Source: Methylobacterium segetis (GTDB lineage Bacteria > Pseudomonadota > Alphaproteobacteria > Rhizobiales > Beijerinckiaceae). Taken from it: a stretch of DNA of 64,000 nt. This document shows positions 27,248 through 34,757 of this stretch, one piece after another. The notes under the pieces are model-generated. The model did not search any database and had not been told where the DNA came from. It saw only the letters and a program-made list of their open reading frames with translations. The stretch is from positions 1-64,000 of the forward strand of contig NZ_SMNT01000019.1 in the NCBI RefSeq assembly GCF_004348265.1. The letters are read 5' to 3'. The translations under genes and the position numbers were made by a program. How positions within the stretch are numbered: position 1 is the first letter of the stretch; the number at the start of each line of letters is the position of its first letter.

Positions 27248-27898
27248 TTACCCGAGGAACCGCCTGACCAGCATCTGCCCCAGCGCCCGCGGCGATTCCG
27301 CGGTCAGCATGGCGAGCTTGCGCGAGGTCGAGAGGGCGGCGAGGCCGTGAAGGCCGGCCCAGAGGGCGGCCACCGCCTGCCGCCGCTCCTCGGCCTCCGG
27401 GATCAGCGGCGCCAGGACCGCGTCGACCGGGCGGATCGCCTCGGAGAGCGCCTCCGCGTACCAGTCCGGAAAGGGGGCGCCGGGCGCGGTCGTGTATTCC
27501 GAGACGAGGCTCCACACCGTCGGGTCCGCGGCCACGAAGGCGAGGTAGGCGTCGGCGAGCGCCAGCGCGTTCTCGCGCGGCGACACCTCCGGCCGGGTCG
27601 CCGCGAGCAGCGTGTCGCGCAGGCGCCCGAAGGTGCGGGCATTGACCCGCAGCACCACTTGGTCGAGGTCGCCGACCGCAGTGTAGATCGAGTTCGGCGC
27701 GTAGCCGATCGCGCTCGCGAGCCGGCGCATCCCGAGGCCCCGCAGGCCCTCGGCGCGCAGGAGCCCTTCGGCGGTCTCCGTCACGAGGGCGAGGAACGCC
27801 TCCCGGTCGTGCTCGCCGCGCGGACCCGTGCCGCGCCTCGCGCTTCGCTTTCCCGCCACCTTTGCCACGCATCCTCCCATCGGCGTGCGCGCCCGCAC
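27248..27898 (-). CDS. TetR/AcrR-family transcriptional regulator
   Basis: This is a 216-residue repressor (209 from the second ATG). A basic leader precedes the helix-turn-helix ALVTETAEGLLRAEGLRGLGMRRLASAIGYAPNSIYTAVGDLDQVV. The C-terminal domain (VSEYTTAPGAPFPDWYAEAL through AALWAGLHGLAAL) matches the WHG-type ligand-binding domain of TetR proteins. Two imperfect palindromes (TTGnAC-N3-GTnCAA) lie just upstream, between this gene and the divergent acyltransferase fusion, so it most likely represses itself, the PPOX-like gene and possibly the fusion. Lipid-type ligands would fit the divergent target, but that is inference. Confidence 0.9.
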   Translation of the reverse strand: MRARTPMGGCVAKVAGKRSARRGTGPRGEHDREAFLALVTETAEGLLRAEGLRGLGMRRLASAIGYAPNSIYTAVGDLDQVVLRVNARTFGRLRDTLLAATRPEVSPRENALALADAYLAFVAADPTVWSLVSEYTTAPGAPFPDWYAEALSEAIRPVDAVLAPLIPEAEERRQAVAALWAGLHGLAALSTSRKLAMLTAESPRALGQMLVRRFLG

Positions 27899-27915
27899 CC
27901 GGCGGGCCTTCTAGA

Positions 27916-27930
27916 TTGTACGGCGTGCAA
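27916..27930. promoter_or_regulatory. Candidate TetR operator, proximal site
   Basis: TTGTACGGCGTGCAA is an imperfect 15-bp palindrome (TTGnACG-n-CGTnCAA) located 18 bp upstream of the TetR start codon. Its partner site lies 52 bp away, centre to centre. Confidence 0.6.
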
Positions 27931-27967
27931 ATTCAACGTTGCAGGCCGAACGGAGCGGATCTAATTC

Positions 27968-27982
27968 TTGTACACCGTTCAA
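27968..27982. promoter_or_regulatory. Candidate TetR operator, distal site
   Basis: TTGTACACCGTTCAA fits the same TTGnAC-N3-GTnCAA pattern as the proximal site. It lies 86 bp upstream of the divergent fusion gene. The 52-bp centre spacing is about five helical turns, so both sites would face the same side of the DNA. Confidence 0.55.
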
Positions 27983-28068
27983 AAACGGCGGCCGCACGGA
28001 GCGGGCCACGCCGGATTTGACGCTTTACCGATCGGCGGGCAGTCATGCGCTCAGCCGGGGAGGCAACC

Positions 28069-31000
28069 ATGTTCCGCTCGCTGATGACGGCGCGACGCTT
28101 CGCGCCCTTGTTCTGGTGCCAGTTCTTCTCGGCCTTCAACGACAACTTCCTCAAGAACGCGCTCGCCTTCCTGATCCTGTTCAAGATCGGGGAGCACGAT
28201 CCGGGGCATTCCGGCATCCTGATCACGCTGGCGAGCGCGGTCTTCATCGGCCCGTTCTTCATCCTGTCCGGCCTCGGCGGGCAACTCGCCGACCGCTACG
28301 ACAAGGCGATCATGGCCCGGCGGCTCAAGTTCGCCGAGATTTTCGCGGCGGCGACCGCCGTCATCGGCTTCTTCCTCCATTCCGTGCCCGTCCTGTTCGT
28401 GGCGCTCGGCCTGTTCGGCGTGATCGCGGCCCTGTTCGGCCCGATCAAGTACGGCATCCTGCCCGATCATCTGCGGCGCGAGGAATTGCCGGCCGGCAAC
28501 GCGCTCGTCGAGGGCGCCACCTTCCTGGCGATCCTGCTCGGCACGATCGTGGCGGGGCTCGCCACCGCCGCGGGCGGCAGCGGGGCGGCCTTCGGCGCCA
28601 TGATCATGGGCTTCGCCCTGCTGTGCTGGCTCTCGGCCCGGCTGATCCCGCGCACCGGCGAGGGCGCGCCGGACCTGCGCGTCGACCCGAACGTCGCCCG
28701 CTCGACGGTGGAGCTTCTGCGCGACCTCTGGTCCGATTCCCGCCTGTGGCGCGGCTCGGTGATCGTGAGCTGGTTCTGGCTCGTCGGCGCCGTCGTGCTG
28801 TCCCTGCTGCCCGTCCTCGTGAAGACGGGGCTGAACGGCTCCGAGACCGTGGTGACGCTCCTGCTCGCCACCTTCTCGGTCGGCATCGCGCTGGGCTCCG
28901 GCCTCGCCTCCTGGCTCGCGAGCGGGCGCATCGTTCTCCTGCCGGTGCCCGTCGGCGCGGTGCTGATGGGCCTGTTCGGCCTCGACCTCGCCTGGACGGT
29001 GGCGCACCTGCCCCCCGCCTCGGGCCCGATGGTCGGCGCCGCCGAGTTCCTGGGCACCGGCACGGGCCTGCGGGTGGCGATCGACTTCCTCGGCCTCGCG
29101 ATGGCGGGCGGCCTCTACATCGTGCCCTCCTTCGCCGCGGTGCAGGCCTGGACCGACAAGGCCAAGCGCGCCCGCGTCATCGGCGCCGTCAACGTGCTCA
29201 CCGCCGCCTTCATGGTGGCGGGCACCCTGGCGCTCGCCATGCTCCAGGGGGCGGGCTTCTCGATGGCCGCCCTGCTGGCCCTCGTCGCGATCCTCAACCT
29301 GATCGTCGGCGCGGTGATCTTCGCGACCCTGCCCACGAGCCCGTTCCGCGATTTCCTCTCGATCCTGTTCCGCGCCTTCTACCGGCTGGAGGTGCGGGGC
29401 CTGGAGAACGTCGAGAAGGCGGGGCCGAACGCCATCGTGGCCCTCAACCACGTCTCCTTCCTCGACGCGCCGCTCGCCCTCTCGCTCCTGGAGCAGGAGC
29501 CCGTCTTCGCGATCGACCACGGCATCGCGCAGCGCTGGTGGGTGAAGCCATTCCTGACGATCACCAAGGCGATGCCCCTCGACCCGACGCGGCCGCTCGC
29601 CACCCGCACGCTGATCAACGCGGTCAAGGGCGGCGAGACGCTGATCATCTTCCCCGAGGGCCGGCTCACGGTCACGGGCAGCCTGATGAAGGTCTATGAC
29701 GGCGCGGGCCTCATCGCCGACAAGTCGGGCGCGATGGTGGTGCCGGTGAAGATCGAGGGGCTGGAGCAGACCGCCTTCTCGCGCCTCTCCCGCGCCCAGG
29801 TCCGCCGCCGCTGGTGGCCGAAGGTGACCGTGACGGTGCTGGAGCCGGTCCGGCTCACGGTCGACCCGGAATTGAAGGGCAAGGCGCGCCGCCAGGCGGC
29901 GGGTGCGGCCCTCTACGGCATCATGTCCGACCTCGTCTTCCGGACCGCCGACATCGACCGCGGCCTGATGGAGGCCCTGATCGAGGCGGGCGACCGCCAC
30001 GGCTGGCGCCGCAGGGCGGTCGAGGATCCGATCGGCGGCACGCTCTCCTACGGCCGCCTCGTGATGGGCGCCAACATCCTGGCCCGCAAGCTGATGCCGC
30101 TCGCCCCCGTCGGCCGGCCGGTGGGCGTGATGCTGCCGAACGCCAACGGCGCGGCCGTCACCTTCTTCGCCCTCGCCTCGGCCGGCCGGGTGCCCGCGAT
30201 GATCAACTTCTCGGCCGGACCCGCCAACATTCTCTCGGCCTGCAAGGCGGCGGAGGTGCGCACGGTGCTCACCTCCCGCGCCTTCATCGAGAAGGGCCGC
30301 CTGAGCGGCCTGGTCGAGGCGATCCGCGGCGAGGTCGAGATCCTCTACCTCGAGGACGTGCGCGCCACCGTCACGCTCGGCGACAAGATTCGGGGCTTCC
30401 TCGGCCCCCGCAAGCCGCTCGTGGCGCGAAGGGGCGACGATCCGGCCGCGATCCTGTTCACCTCGGGCTCCGAGGGCACGCCGAAGGGCGTGGTGCTCGC
30501 CAACCGCAACATGCTGGCCAACACCGCCCAGGCCGCCGCCCGCATCGATTTCGGCCGCACCGACAAGGTCTTCAACGTGCTGCCGGTCTTCCACGCCTTC
30601 GGGCTGACGGTCGGCCTCGTGCTGCCCCTGATCTCGGGCGTGCCCGTCTACCTCTATCCCTCGCCGCTGCATTACCGGATCGTGCCGGAGCTCATCTACG
30701 GCTCGAACAGCACCATCCTGTTCGGCACCGACACGTTCCTGGCCGGCTACGCGCGGGCCGCCCACGCCTACGACCTGCGCTCGCTCCGCTACGTGCTGGC
30801 CGGCGCCGAGGCGGTGAAGGACTCGACGCGGCGCACCTGGGCGGAGAAGTTCGGCCTGCGCATCCTCGAGGGCTACGGCGTCACCGAATGCGGGCCGGTT
30901 CTCGCGCTGAACACCCCGATGTTCAATCGCTTCGGCACGGTCGGCCGGCTGATGCCCGGCATGGAGGCGCGCCTCGAAGCCGTGCCCGGCATCGACACGG

Positions 31001-31482
31001 GCGGGCGCCTCTTCGTGCGGGGGCCCAACGTCATGCTGGGCTACCTGCGCGCCGAGAAGCCGGGCGTGCTGGAGCCGCCGGCGGGCGGCTGGCACGACAC
31101 GGGCGACATCGTGACGATCGATCCGCCGGGCTTCATCACCATCACGGGCCGGGCCAAGCGCTTCGCCAAGGTGGCGGGCGAGATGGTCTCGCTCGCCGGC
31201 ATCGAGGCGCTCGCCGCCGATCTCTGGCCGGAGTCCCCGAGCGCGGTCGCGGCGGTGCCCGATGCCCGCAAGGGCGAGCGGCTGATCCTGTTCACCGAGC
31301 GGAAGGGGGCGACCCGGGCCGAGTACCAGAGCTTCGCCAAGGGCCGCGGGGCCACCGAGATCGCCATTCCCGCCGAGGTGGTGGTGCTCGACCGGATCCC
31401 GATGCTCGGCACCGGCAAGGTCGATCAGGTCGGCGTGACGCGGCTCGCCCGCGAGCGGGCGCAGGCCGTCGAGGCGGCCTGA
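28069..31482 (+). CDS. LplT-PlsC-acyl-ACP synthetase fusion (Aas type)
   Basis: This is a 1137-residue three-part protein for lysophospholipid salvage. Residues ~1-420 form an MFS transporter like LplT (FWCQFFSAFNDNFLKNALAFL, many spans). Residues ~430-620 are a PlsC acyltransferase (LNHVSFLDAPLAL with HX4D, and IIFPEGRLTVTG). The remainder is an AMP-forming acyl-ACP synthetase (AAILFTSGSEGTPKGVVLANRNM, then ILEGYGVTECGPV, GWHDTGDIV and the Lys in GTGKVDQVG). In E. coli the same functions are lplT plus aas as neighbouring genes. It likely imports lysophosphatidylethanolamine and re-acylates it. ATG 28069 has an excellent RBS (ggggaggcaacc). The upstream region shares TetR operator-like sites. 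Confidence 0.92.
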   Translation: MFRSLMTARRFAPLFWCQFFSAFNDNFLKNALAFLILFKIGEHDPGHSGILITLASAVFIGPFFILSGLGGQLADRYDKAIMARRLKFAEIFAAATAVIGFFLHSVPVLFVALGLFGVIAALFGPIKYGILPDHLRREELPAGNALVEGATFLAILLGTIVAGLATAAGGSGAAFGAMIMGFALLCWLSARLIPRTGEGAPDLRVDPNVARSTVELLRDLWSDSRLWRGSVIVSWFWLVGAVVLSLLPVLVKTGLNGSETVVTLLLATFSVGIALGSGLASWLASGRIVLLPVPVGAVLMGLFGLDLAWTVAHLPPASGPMVGAAEFLGTGTGLRVAIDFLGLAMAGGLYIVPSFAAVQAWTDKAKRARVIGAVNVLTAAFMVAGTLALAMLQGAGFSMAALLALVAILNLIVGAVIFATLPTSPFRDFLSILFRAFYRLEVRGLENVEKAGPNAIVALNHVSFLDAPLALSLLEQEPVFAIDHGIAQRWWVKPFLTITKAMPLDPTRPLATRTLINAVKGGETLIIFPEGRLTVTGSLMKVYDGAGLIADKSGAMVVPVKIEGLEQTAFSRLSRAQVRRRWWPKVTVTVLEPVRLTVDPELKGKARRQAAGAALYGIMSDLVFRTADIDRGLMEALIEAGDRHGWRRRAVEDPIGGTLSYGRLVMGANILARKLMPLAPVGRPVGVMLPNANGAAVTFFALASAGRVPAMINFSAGPANILSACKAAEVRTVLTSRAFIEKGRLSGLVEAIRGEVEILYLEDVRATVTLGDKIRGFLGPRKPLVARRGDDPAAILFTSGSEGTPKGVVLANRNMLANTAQAAARIDFGRTDKVFNVLPVFHAFGLTVGLVLPLISGVPVYLYPSPLHYRIVPELIYGSNSTILFGTDTFLAGYARAAHAYDLRSLRYVLAGAEAVKDSTRRTWAEKFGLRILEGYGVTECGPVLALNTPMFNRFGTVGRLMPGMEARLEAVPGIDTGGRLFVRGPNVMLGYLRAEKPGVLEPPAGGWHDTGDIVTIDPPGFITITGRAKRFAKVAGEMVSLAGIEALAADLWPESPSAVAAVPDARKGERLILFTERKGATRAEYQSFAKGRGATEIAIPAEVVVLDRIPMLGTGKVDQVGVTRLARERAQAVEAA

Positions 31483-31584
31483 GACGGGCCTCGGGCGCGT
31501 CGGAGCGCCCGCGATGCGATCATCGGTGCGATCACCGTTCGGGGGCCTGGGACGTTGATCGCGATCATGTCGCGCGCGGGGGGC

Positions 31585-32715
31585 TCAAGCCCGCAAGTCC
31601 CGCACGGCCTCGGCCAGCGCGTCGACCTGCGCCTCGCTGTGGGCGGCCGAGAGGGCGATCCGCAGGCGGGCGGTGCCGGCCGGCACGGTGGGCGGGCGGA
31701 TCGCCACGACGAGGAAGCCCCGCGCCTCGAGCGCCGCCGAGAGCGCGAGCGCGCCCTCCGCCGCGCCCACGAGGATCGGCACCACCGCGCTCTCGGCCTC
31801 CGGCAGCCCGAGCCGGGCCGTGAGGCGGCGGGCGAGCACCAGGGGCCGGGCGGCGCGCTCCGGCTCCGCCTCCAGGATCTCGAGGGCGGCGAGCGCCGCC
31901 GCGGCGGAAGCCGGCGGCAGGCCCGTCGTGTAGACGAAGCTGCGCGCCCGGCTCGTGAGGAGGTCGACGACGGCCCGGCTCGCGCAGACATAGCCCCCGT
32001 AGGAGCCCAGGCTCTTCGAGAGCGTGCCCATCTCGAGCGGCGCCCGCGCCCCCGGCTCGACCACGCCGAGGCCGTGCGCGTCGTCGACGAGGGTCCAGGC
32101 GTCGAAATCCTCCGCCAGGGCCAGGATCTCGGGGAGCGGCGCCCGGTCGCCGTCCATGCTGAAGACCCGCTCGGTCAGGATCAGCGCCCGCCTGCGGGCC
32201 GGCCGGTGCCGGTCGAGGAGGCGCCGCAGGTCGGCGAGGTCGTTGTGGCGGAAGCGGACCACCTCCGCGCCCGAGACCCGCGCCCCCGCCCAGAGGCAGG
32301 AATGGGAGAGCGCGTCCGCGAGCACGAGGTCGCGGGGGCCGACGAGGGCCGGCGTGATGCCGAGATTGGCGAGGTAGCCGCTGCCGAAGACGAGCGCCGC
32401 CTCCTTGCCCTTGTGGCGGGCGAGCCGCTCCTCGAGCGCGGCGAGCAGCGGGTGGTTGCCGGTCACGAGCCGGGAGCCGCCGGCGCCGGCGCCGTAGCGG
32501 GCCGTCGCCGCCTGCGCCGCCGCGATCACCCGCGGATCGTTGGCGAGGCCGAGATAGTCGTTGCAGGAGAAGGAGATCAGCCTCCGGCCGTCGCGCTCGG
32601 CCAGGGCGCCCGCCGTGCGGATCGTCGGCCGCAGGCGGCGGCGCAGGGCCGAGGCGTCGAGCTCGGTGAGCTTCTCGCGCGCGAAGGTTTCGAGGCTCGT
32701 TCCGGAATCGGACAT
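31585..32715 (-). CDS. bioF: 8-amino-7-oxononanoate synthase
   Basis: BioF condenses pimeloyl-ACP (or -CoA) with alanine in biotin synthesis. The protein has 376 residues from ATG 32715 and belongs to the alpha-oxoamine synthases: SFSCNDYLGLANDP, GAGAGGSRLVTGNHPLLAALE, the DDAHGLGVV segment that orients PLP, and the PLP lysine in GTLSKSLGSYGGYVCAS. The length is slightly short but complete. It is the only gene on its strand here; bioA lies 2 kb away on the other strand, with a foreign patch between them. The next gene downstream on its strand is far away, so it is probably transcribed alone. Confidence 0.94.
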   Translation of the reverse strand: MSDSGTSLETFAREKLTELDASALRRRLRPTIRTAGALAERDGRRLISFSCNDYLGLANDPRVIAAAQAATARYGAGAGGSRLVTGNHPLLAALEERLARHKGKEAALVFGSGYLANLGITPALVGPRDLVLADALSHSCLWAGARVSGAEVVRFRHNDLADLRRLLDRHRPARRRALILTERVFSMDGDRAPLPEILALAEDFDAWTLVDDAHGLGVVEPGARAPLEMGTLSKSLGSYGGYVCASRAVVDLLTSRARSFVYTTGLPPASAAAALAALEILEAEPERAARPLVLARRLTARLGLPEAESAVVPILVGAAEGALALSAALEARGFLVVAIRPPTVPAGTARLRIALSAAHSEAQVDALAEAVRDLRA

Positions 32716-32854
32716 CGGAGCGTGAAGCACGCGCAGGCCGGAGGCTGTCAAGCGGCGGCCCGGACCGGGCTTGGGTCAGTTTGAAATGTGAGCGCGGCCA
32801 AGTCCGCTCCGCGTTCCCGCGTCGTTCCCTCCCGCATTTCCTCCCGCAGGCGTA

Positions 32855-32870
32855 TGCTTGGCGCCAAGCA
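32855..32870. promoter_or_regulatory. Perfect 16-bp palindrome upstream of bioF
   Basis: TGCTTGGCGCCAAGCA is a perfect self-complementary site 140 bp upstream of the bioF start and 10 bp upstream of a 19-codon ORF. It does not match the BioR or BirA operator patterns that I know. It could be a regulator site or a transcript hairpin. Confidence 0.5.
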
Positions 32871-32880
32871 GGAGGAATGT

Positions 32881-32940
32881 ATGTGGAAGCCCTGGCAGGG
32901 ACAGCGTTATGGAAATCACCTGCTGCTAGGCGAGAGTTGA
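32881..32940 (+). CDS. 19-codon ORF with consensus Shine-Dalgarno
   Basis: The ATG at 32881 follows aggagg with ideal spacing, immediately after the 16-bp palindrome. The peptide is MWKPWQGQRYGNHLLLGES. It may be a leader peptide, or the surviving 5' end of a gene interrupted by the adjacent transposase remnant. There is no homology that I can name. Confidence 0.3.
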   Translation: MWKPWQGQRYGNHLLLGES

Positions 32941-32999
32941 TATGCATGGCGGAATAATGGGAAACTCCGCCATCCCGAGCCGCACCATCCAGTCAACAT

Positions 33000-33164
33000 T
33001 GTCGAAGCAGCAATGGAAGACCGGCCCGGCTATGGCGGGTTCATGATCTGCCTGACGCGGGCGCGTCGAATCGGCTTAGGAGCATCGAGGACATCGCCGC
33101 GCTTGTTGAGGCTGCGGCGCTCGCGCCGGGCAAGCGTGGGCCGTACCAGAAAAGAGCGGTCTAA
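33000..33164 (+). pseudogene. IS1-like transposase C-terminal remnant, frameshifted
   Basis: Two frames together read as the end of an IS1-type transposase. 33017-33040 gives KTGPAMAG (compare KTTPAMAAG), then after a shift 33069-33164 gives NRLRSIEDIAALVEAAALAPGKRGPYQKRAV followed by a stop. The pattern TPAMAAG-(D)RLWSIEDI-ALIE-RGPYKKR is recalled from alphaproteobacterial IS1-family transposases. The 5' two thirds of the gene, the terminal repeats and target duplications are not visible. It is therefore a dead fragment, but it marks past insertion between bioF and bioA. Confidence 0.55.
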
Positions 33165-33631
33165 GCTGCTTGCGTCGTCTCGCCATCGCGGTGGAAGTCG
33201 GTTTCTACAGTTCCGCCAGCCTCAGTCACGACATAATGAAATGACCGACTAATCTCTGGAAGCTCTGAATCGGCCGCGCCATACCAGAACACATCAACTC
33301 TGAACTTTATATCTGATTCGTTGACGAGGGCCTGTATTTTTGCAAGCGTCTTATTGGGCCATTGAGAAAATTCACCAATGACCAATCGCTCCAGAGCGGC
33401 AAGGTGTTTCTTTAAACTACTTGAATGTACGACATTCCGAGTACTATAGACCCAAAGGCCAAACTGCCTTTCGCGTATCTCGTGCTTGATGCGATACGTA
33501 TCGCCGCGCTTGTACGAGAGCGTAGGCGATGTCTCCATGATCGCAGAGATCAGTTCAGGATCGAGGTCGACGCCCTGAAATACGACAGACGCATACGTAG
33601 CGGGGAGCGGCCTAGAGTCAGTGCTCGTCAT
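33161..33631 (-). CDS. DUF4279 protein, probable immunity protein
   Basis: This is a 156-residue soluble protein from ATG 33631. The segment VFQGVDLDPELISAIMETSP, the GD(T/K) turn at YKRGDTYR, GLWVYSTRNVVHSSSLKKHLAALERLV and the final IKFRVDVFW core match DUF4279, a family often encoded after polymorphic-toxin tips and treated as immunity proteins. Its start codon lies inside the 3' end of the upstream toxin-like fragment (14-bp overlap), the usual toxin-immunity arrangement. The DNA is visibly less GC-rich than the flanks. It ends against the transposase remnant. Confidence 0.7.
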   Translation of the reverse strand: MTSTDSRPLPATYASVVFQGVDLDPELISAIMETSPTLSYKRGDTYRIKHEIRERQFGLWVYSTRNVVHSSSLKKHLAALERLVIGEFSQWPNKTLAKIQALVNESDIKFRVDVFWYGAADSELPEISRSFHYVVTEAGGTVETDFHRDGETTQAA

Positions 33632-33833
33632 GCAGGTTTCCGATCTCATCGCCGCTTAGCTTTCCGACCACGTCGCCGTTGTCGTAAATTACTGTGTCAT
33701 CTCTAGGACTCAGTCCTGCCGCCTGCTTGATCGTGTGCAACGCATCGCTGCACCTATAGGGGTCTATGCCCAACTCCTTGCTAACGTGTGGAACCGGATT
33801 GCCGCCCCGATCCCAAATGACGCGGCGTGGCAA
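33618..33833 (-). pseudogene. Orphan toxin-tip-like fragment
   Basis: This is a 71-codon frame starting only at TTG 33833, with an in-frame TGA four codons upstream. The product reads RVIWDRGGNPVPHVSKELGIDPYRCSDALHTIKQAAGL, then DDTVIYDNGDVVGKLSGDEIGNLHDEH. The end DNGDVxxxxxGExIGNLxDE and the SDALHTIK helix resemble C-terminal tips of RHS/polymorphic toxins (recalled pattern; exact family not identified). It lacks the delivery part, so it is probably a displaced or truncated tip. It overlaps the DUF4279 gene by 14 bp. Confidence 0.5.
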
Positions 33834-34184
33834 CCGGGTCTCTCATAGGGTTGCTACGTCGCTCAGCGCGCAGCCTCTCGCCAAGGGTGCCACGGTATCC
33901 CATCCCGACTGCCAGGCAACCCCCGCGCCATGCTCAATCGGTGCCTGAGCCTGAATGCCCAAAGCAAACGATCCCTCGCCGACGCGCGGTGCAAACGGCG
34001 TCGTTCGGTGGCTTCGGCGAGCGAGGTCGGCGGATTCAATCTGAGACATTCCTCCTAGGCCGGAAGCCTGGCCGCGGGCCCGGGGCCGTGCGATCCTGGA
34101 CCGAGGCCGGGATGCGGGGAAAACCCGTTCCGTGCGGGGGCCGCTGCCCTTTAAGATCGGGAGAGACGAGGGTCGGGTGAAGCC
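33834..34184. other. Intergenic, lower-GC flank of the foreign patch
   Basis: No intact gene is seen. The GC content rises from left to right back to the genome norm around 34.1 kb, which may mark the edge of the acquired patch. A purine-rich gggtgaagcc precedes the DUF4188 gene at 34185. Confidence 0.35.
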
Positions 34185-34700
34185 ATGATCGGCGGCAGAA
34201 GAGAGCGGGTGCCGGATTTCTCGAACCATCCGGATCTCGTCGTCATCTATCTCGGGATGAAGGTTCGGGCCCTCTACGGCCTGAAGACCCTGATCGGGTT
34301 CGGCGCGCCGATCGAGAAGGCCGGCGCCGGCCGCCCGGACGGGCTCCTGCATTACGAGAACAACATCATCTTCAGCCTGCGCCCCCTGCATGTGGGCATG
34401 CGCTGGTACTGGCGCGACATGGACAGCCTCGTCGCCTGGTCGAGATCCGAGCCGCACCGGCAATGGTGGGCGGATTTCCTGAAGGACACGCGCGGCGTCG
34501 GCATCTGGCACGAGACCTATCACATGCGCGGCGGCATGGAGGCCATCTACAACGACGTGCAGACGCCGGTGGGCTTCTCCGCCTTCCTGCCGATGCAGGA
34601 GGCGCGGGGCTCCCTGGCGAGCCGCCACCGGCTGCACGCCGCATCCGACCTCGGCGCCCTGCCCTCCGAGAACCGCCCGGACGCCGCCGCGCTCCCCTGA
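34185..34700 (+). CDS. DUF4188 domain protein
   Basis: This is a 171-residue protein with the DUF4188 pattern: VVIYLGMKVRALYGLKTLIGFG, the dimeric alpha+beta-barrel-like strand MRWYWRDMDSLVAWSRSEPHRQWWADFL, and GVGIWHETYHMRGGMEAIYNDV. The family is related to antibiotic-biosynthesis monooxygenase-type folds; the function is unknown, and some members are annotated as monooxygenase-like. The His in IWHETY is conserved. It lies 57 bp upstream of bioA on the same strand and may be co-transcribed, although nothing links it to biotin chemistry. Confidence 0.82.
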   Translation: MIGGRRERVPDFSNHPDLVVIYLGMKVRALYGLKTLIGFGAPIEKAGAGRPDGLLHYENNIIFSLRPLHVGMRWYWRDMDSLVAWSRSEPHRQWWADFLKDTRGVGIWHETYHMRGGMEAIYNDVQTPVGFSAFLPMQEARGSLASRHRLHAASDLGALPSENRPDAAALP

Positions 34701-34757
34701 GCCCGGGCCGGTCCCGCCCCTTGACCGCGCCGCCCGCGCGCCGCAATCCCGGCCGCG

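Noticed and set aside
32855..32870. BioR or BirA operator for bioF
   Set aside because: The palindrome TGCTTGGCGCCAAGCA does not match TTATMKATAA-type BioR sites or the long BirA operator, so it is listed only as an unassigned palindrome.
33843..34184. In-frame upstream extension of the toxin-like fragment beyond the TGA
   Set aside because: The frame upstream (…DVATL then stop) is open but shows no RHS-core or delivery motif, and further on it is antisense to bioA, so I do not claim a nonsense-interrupted large toxin.
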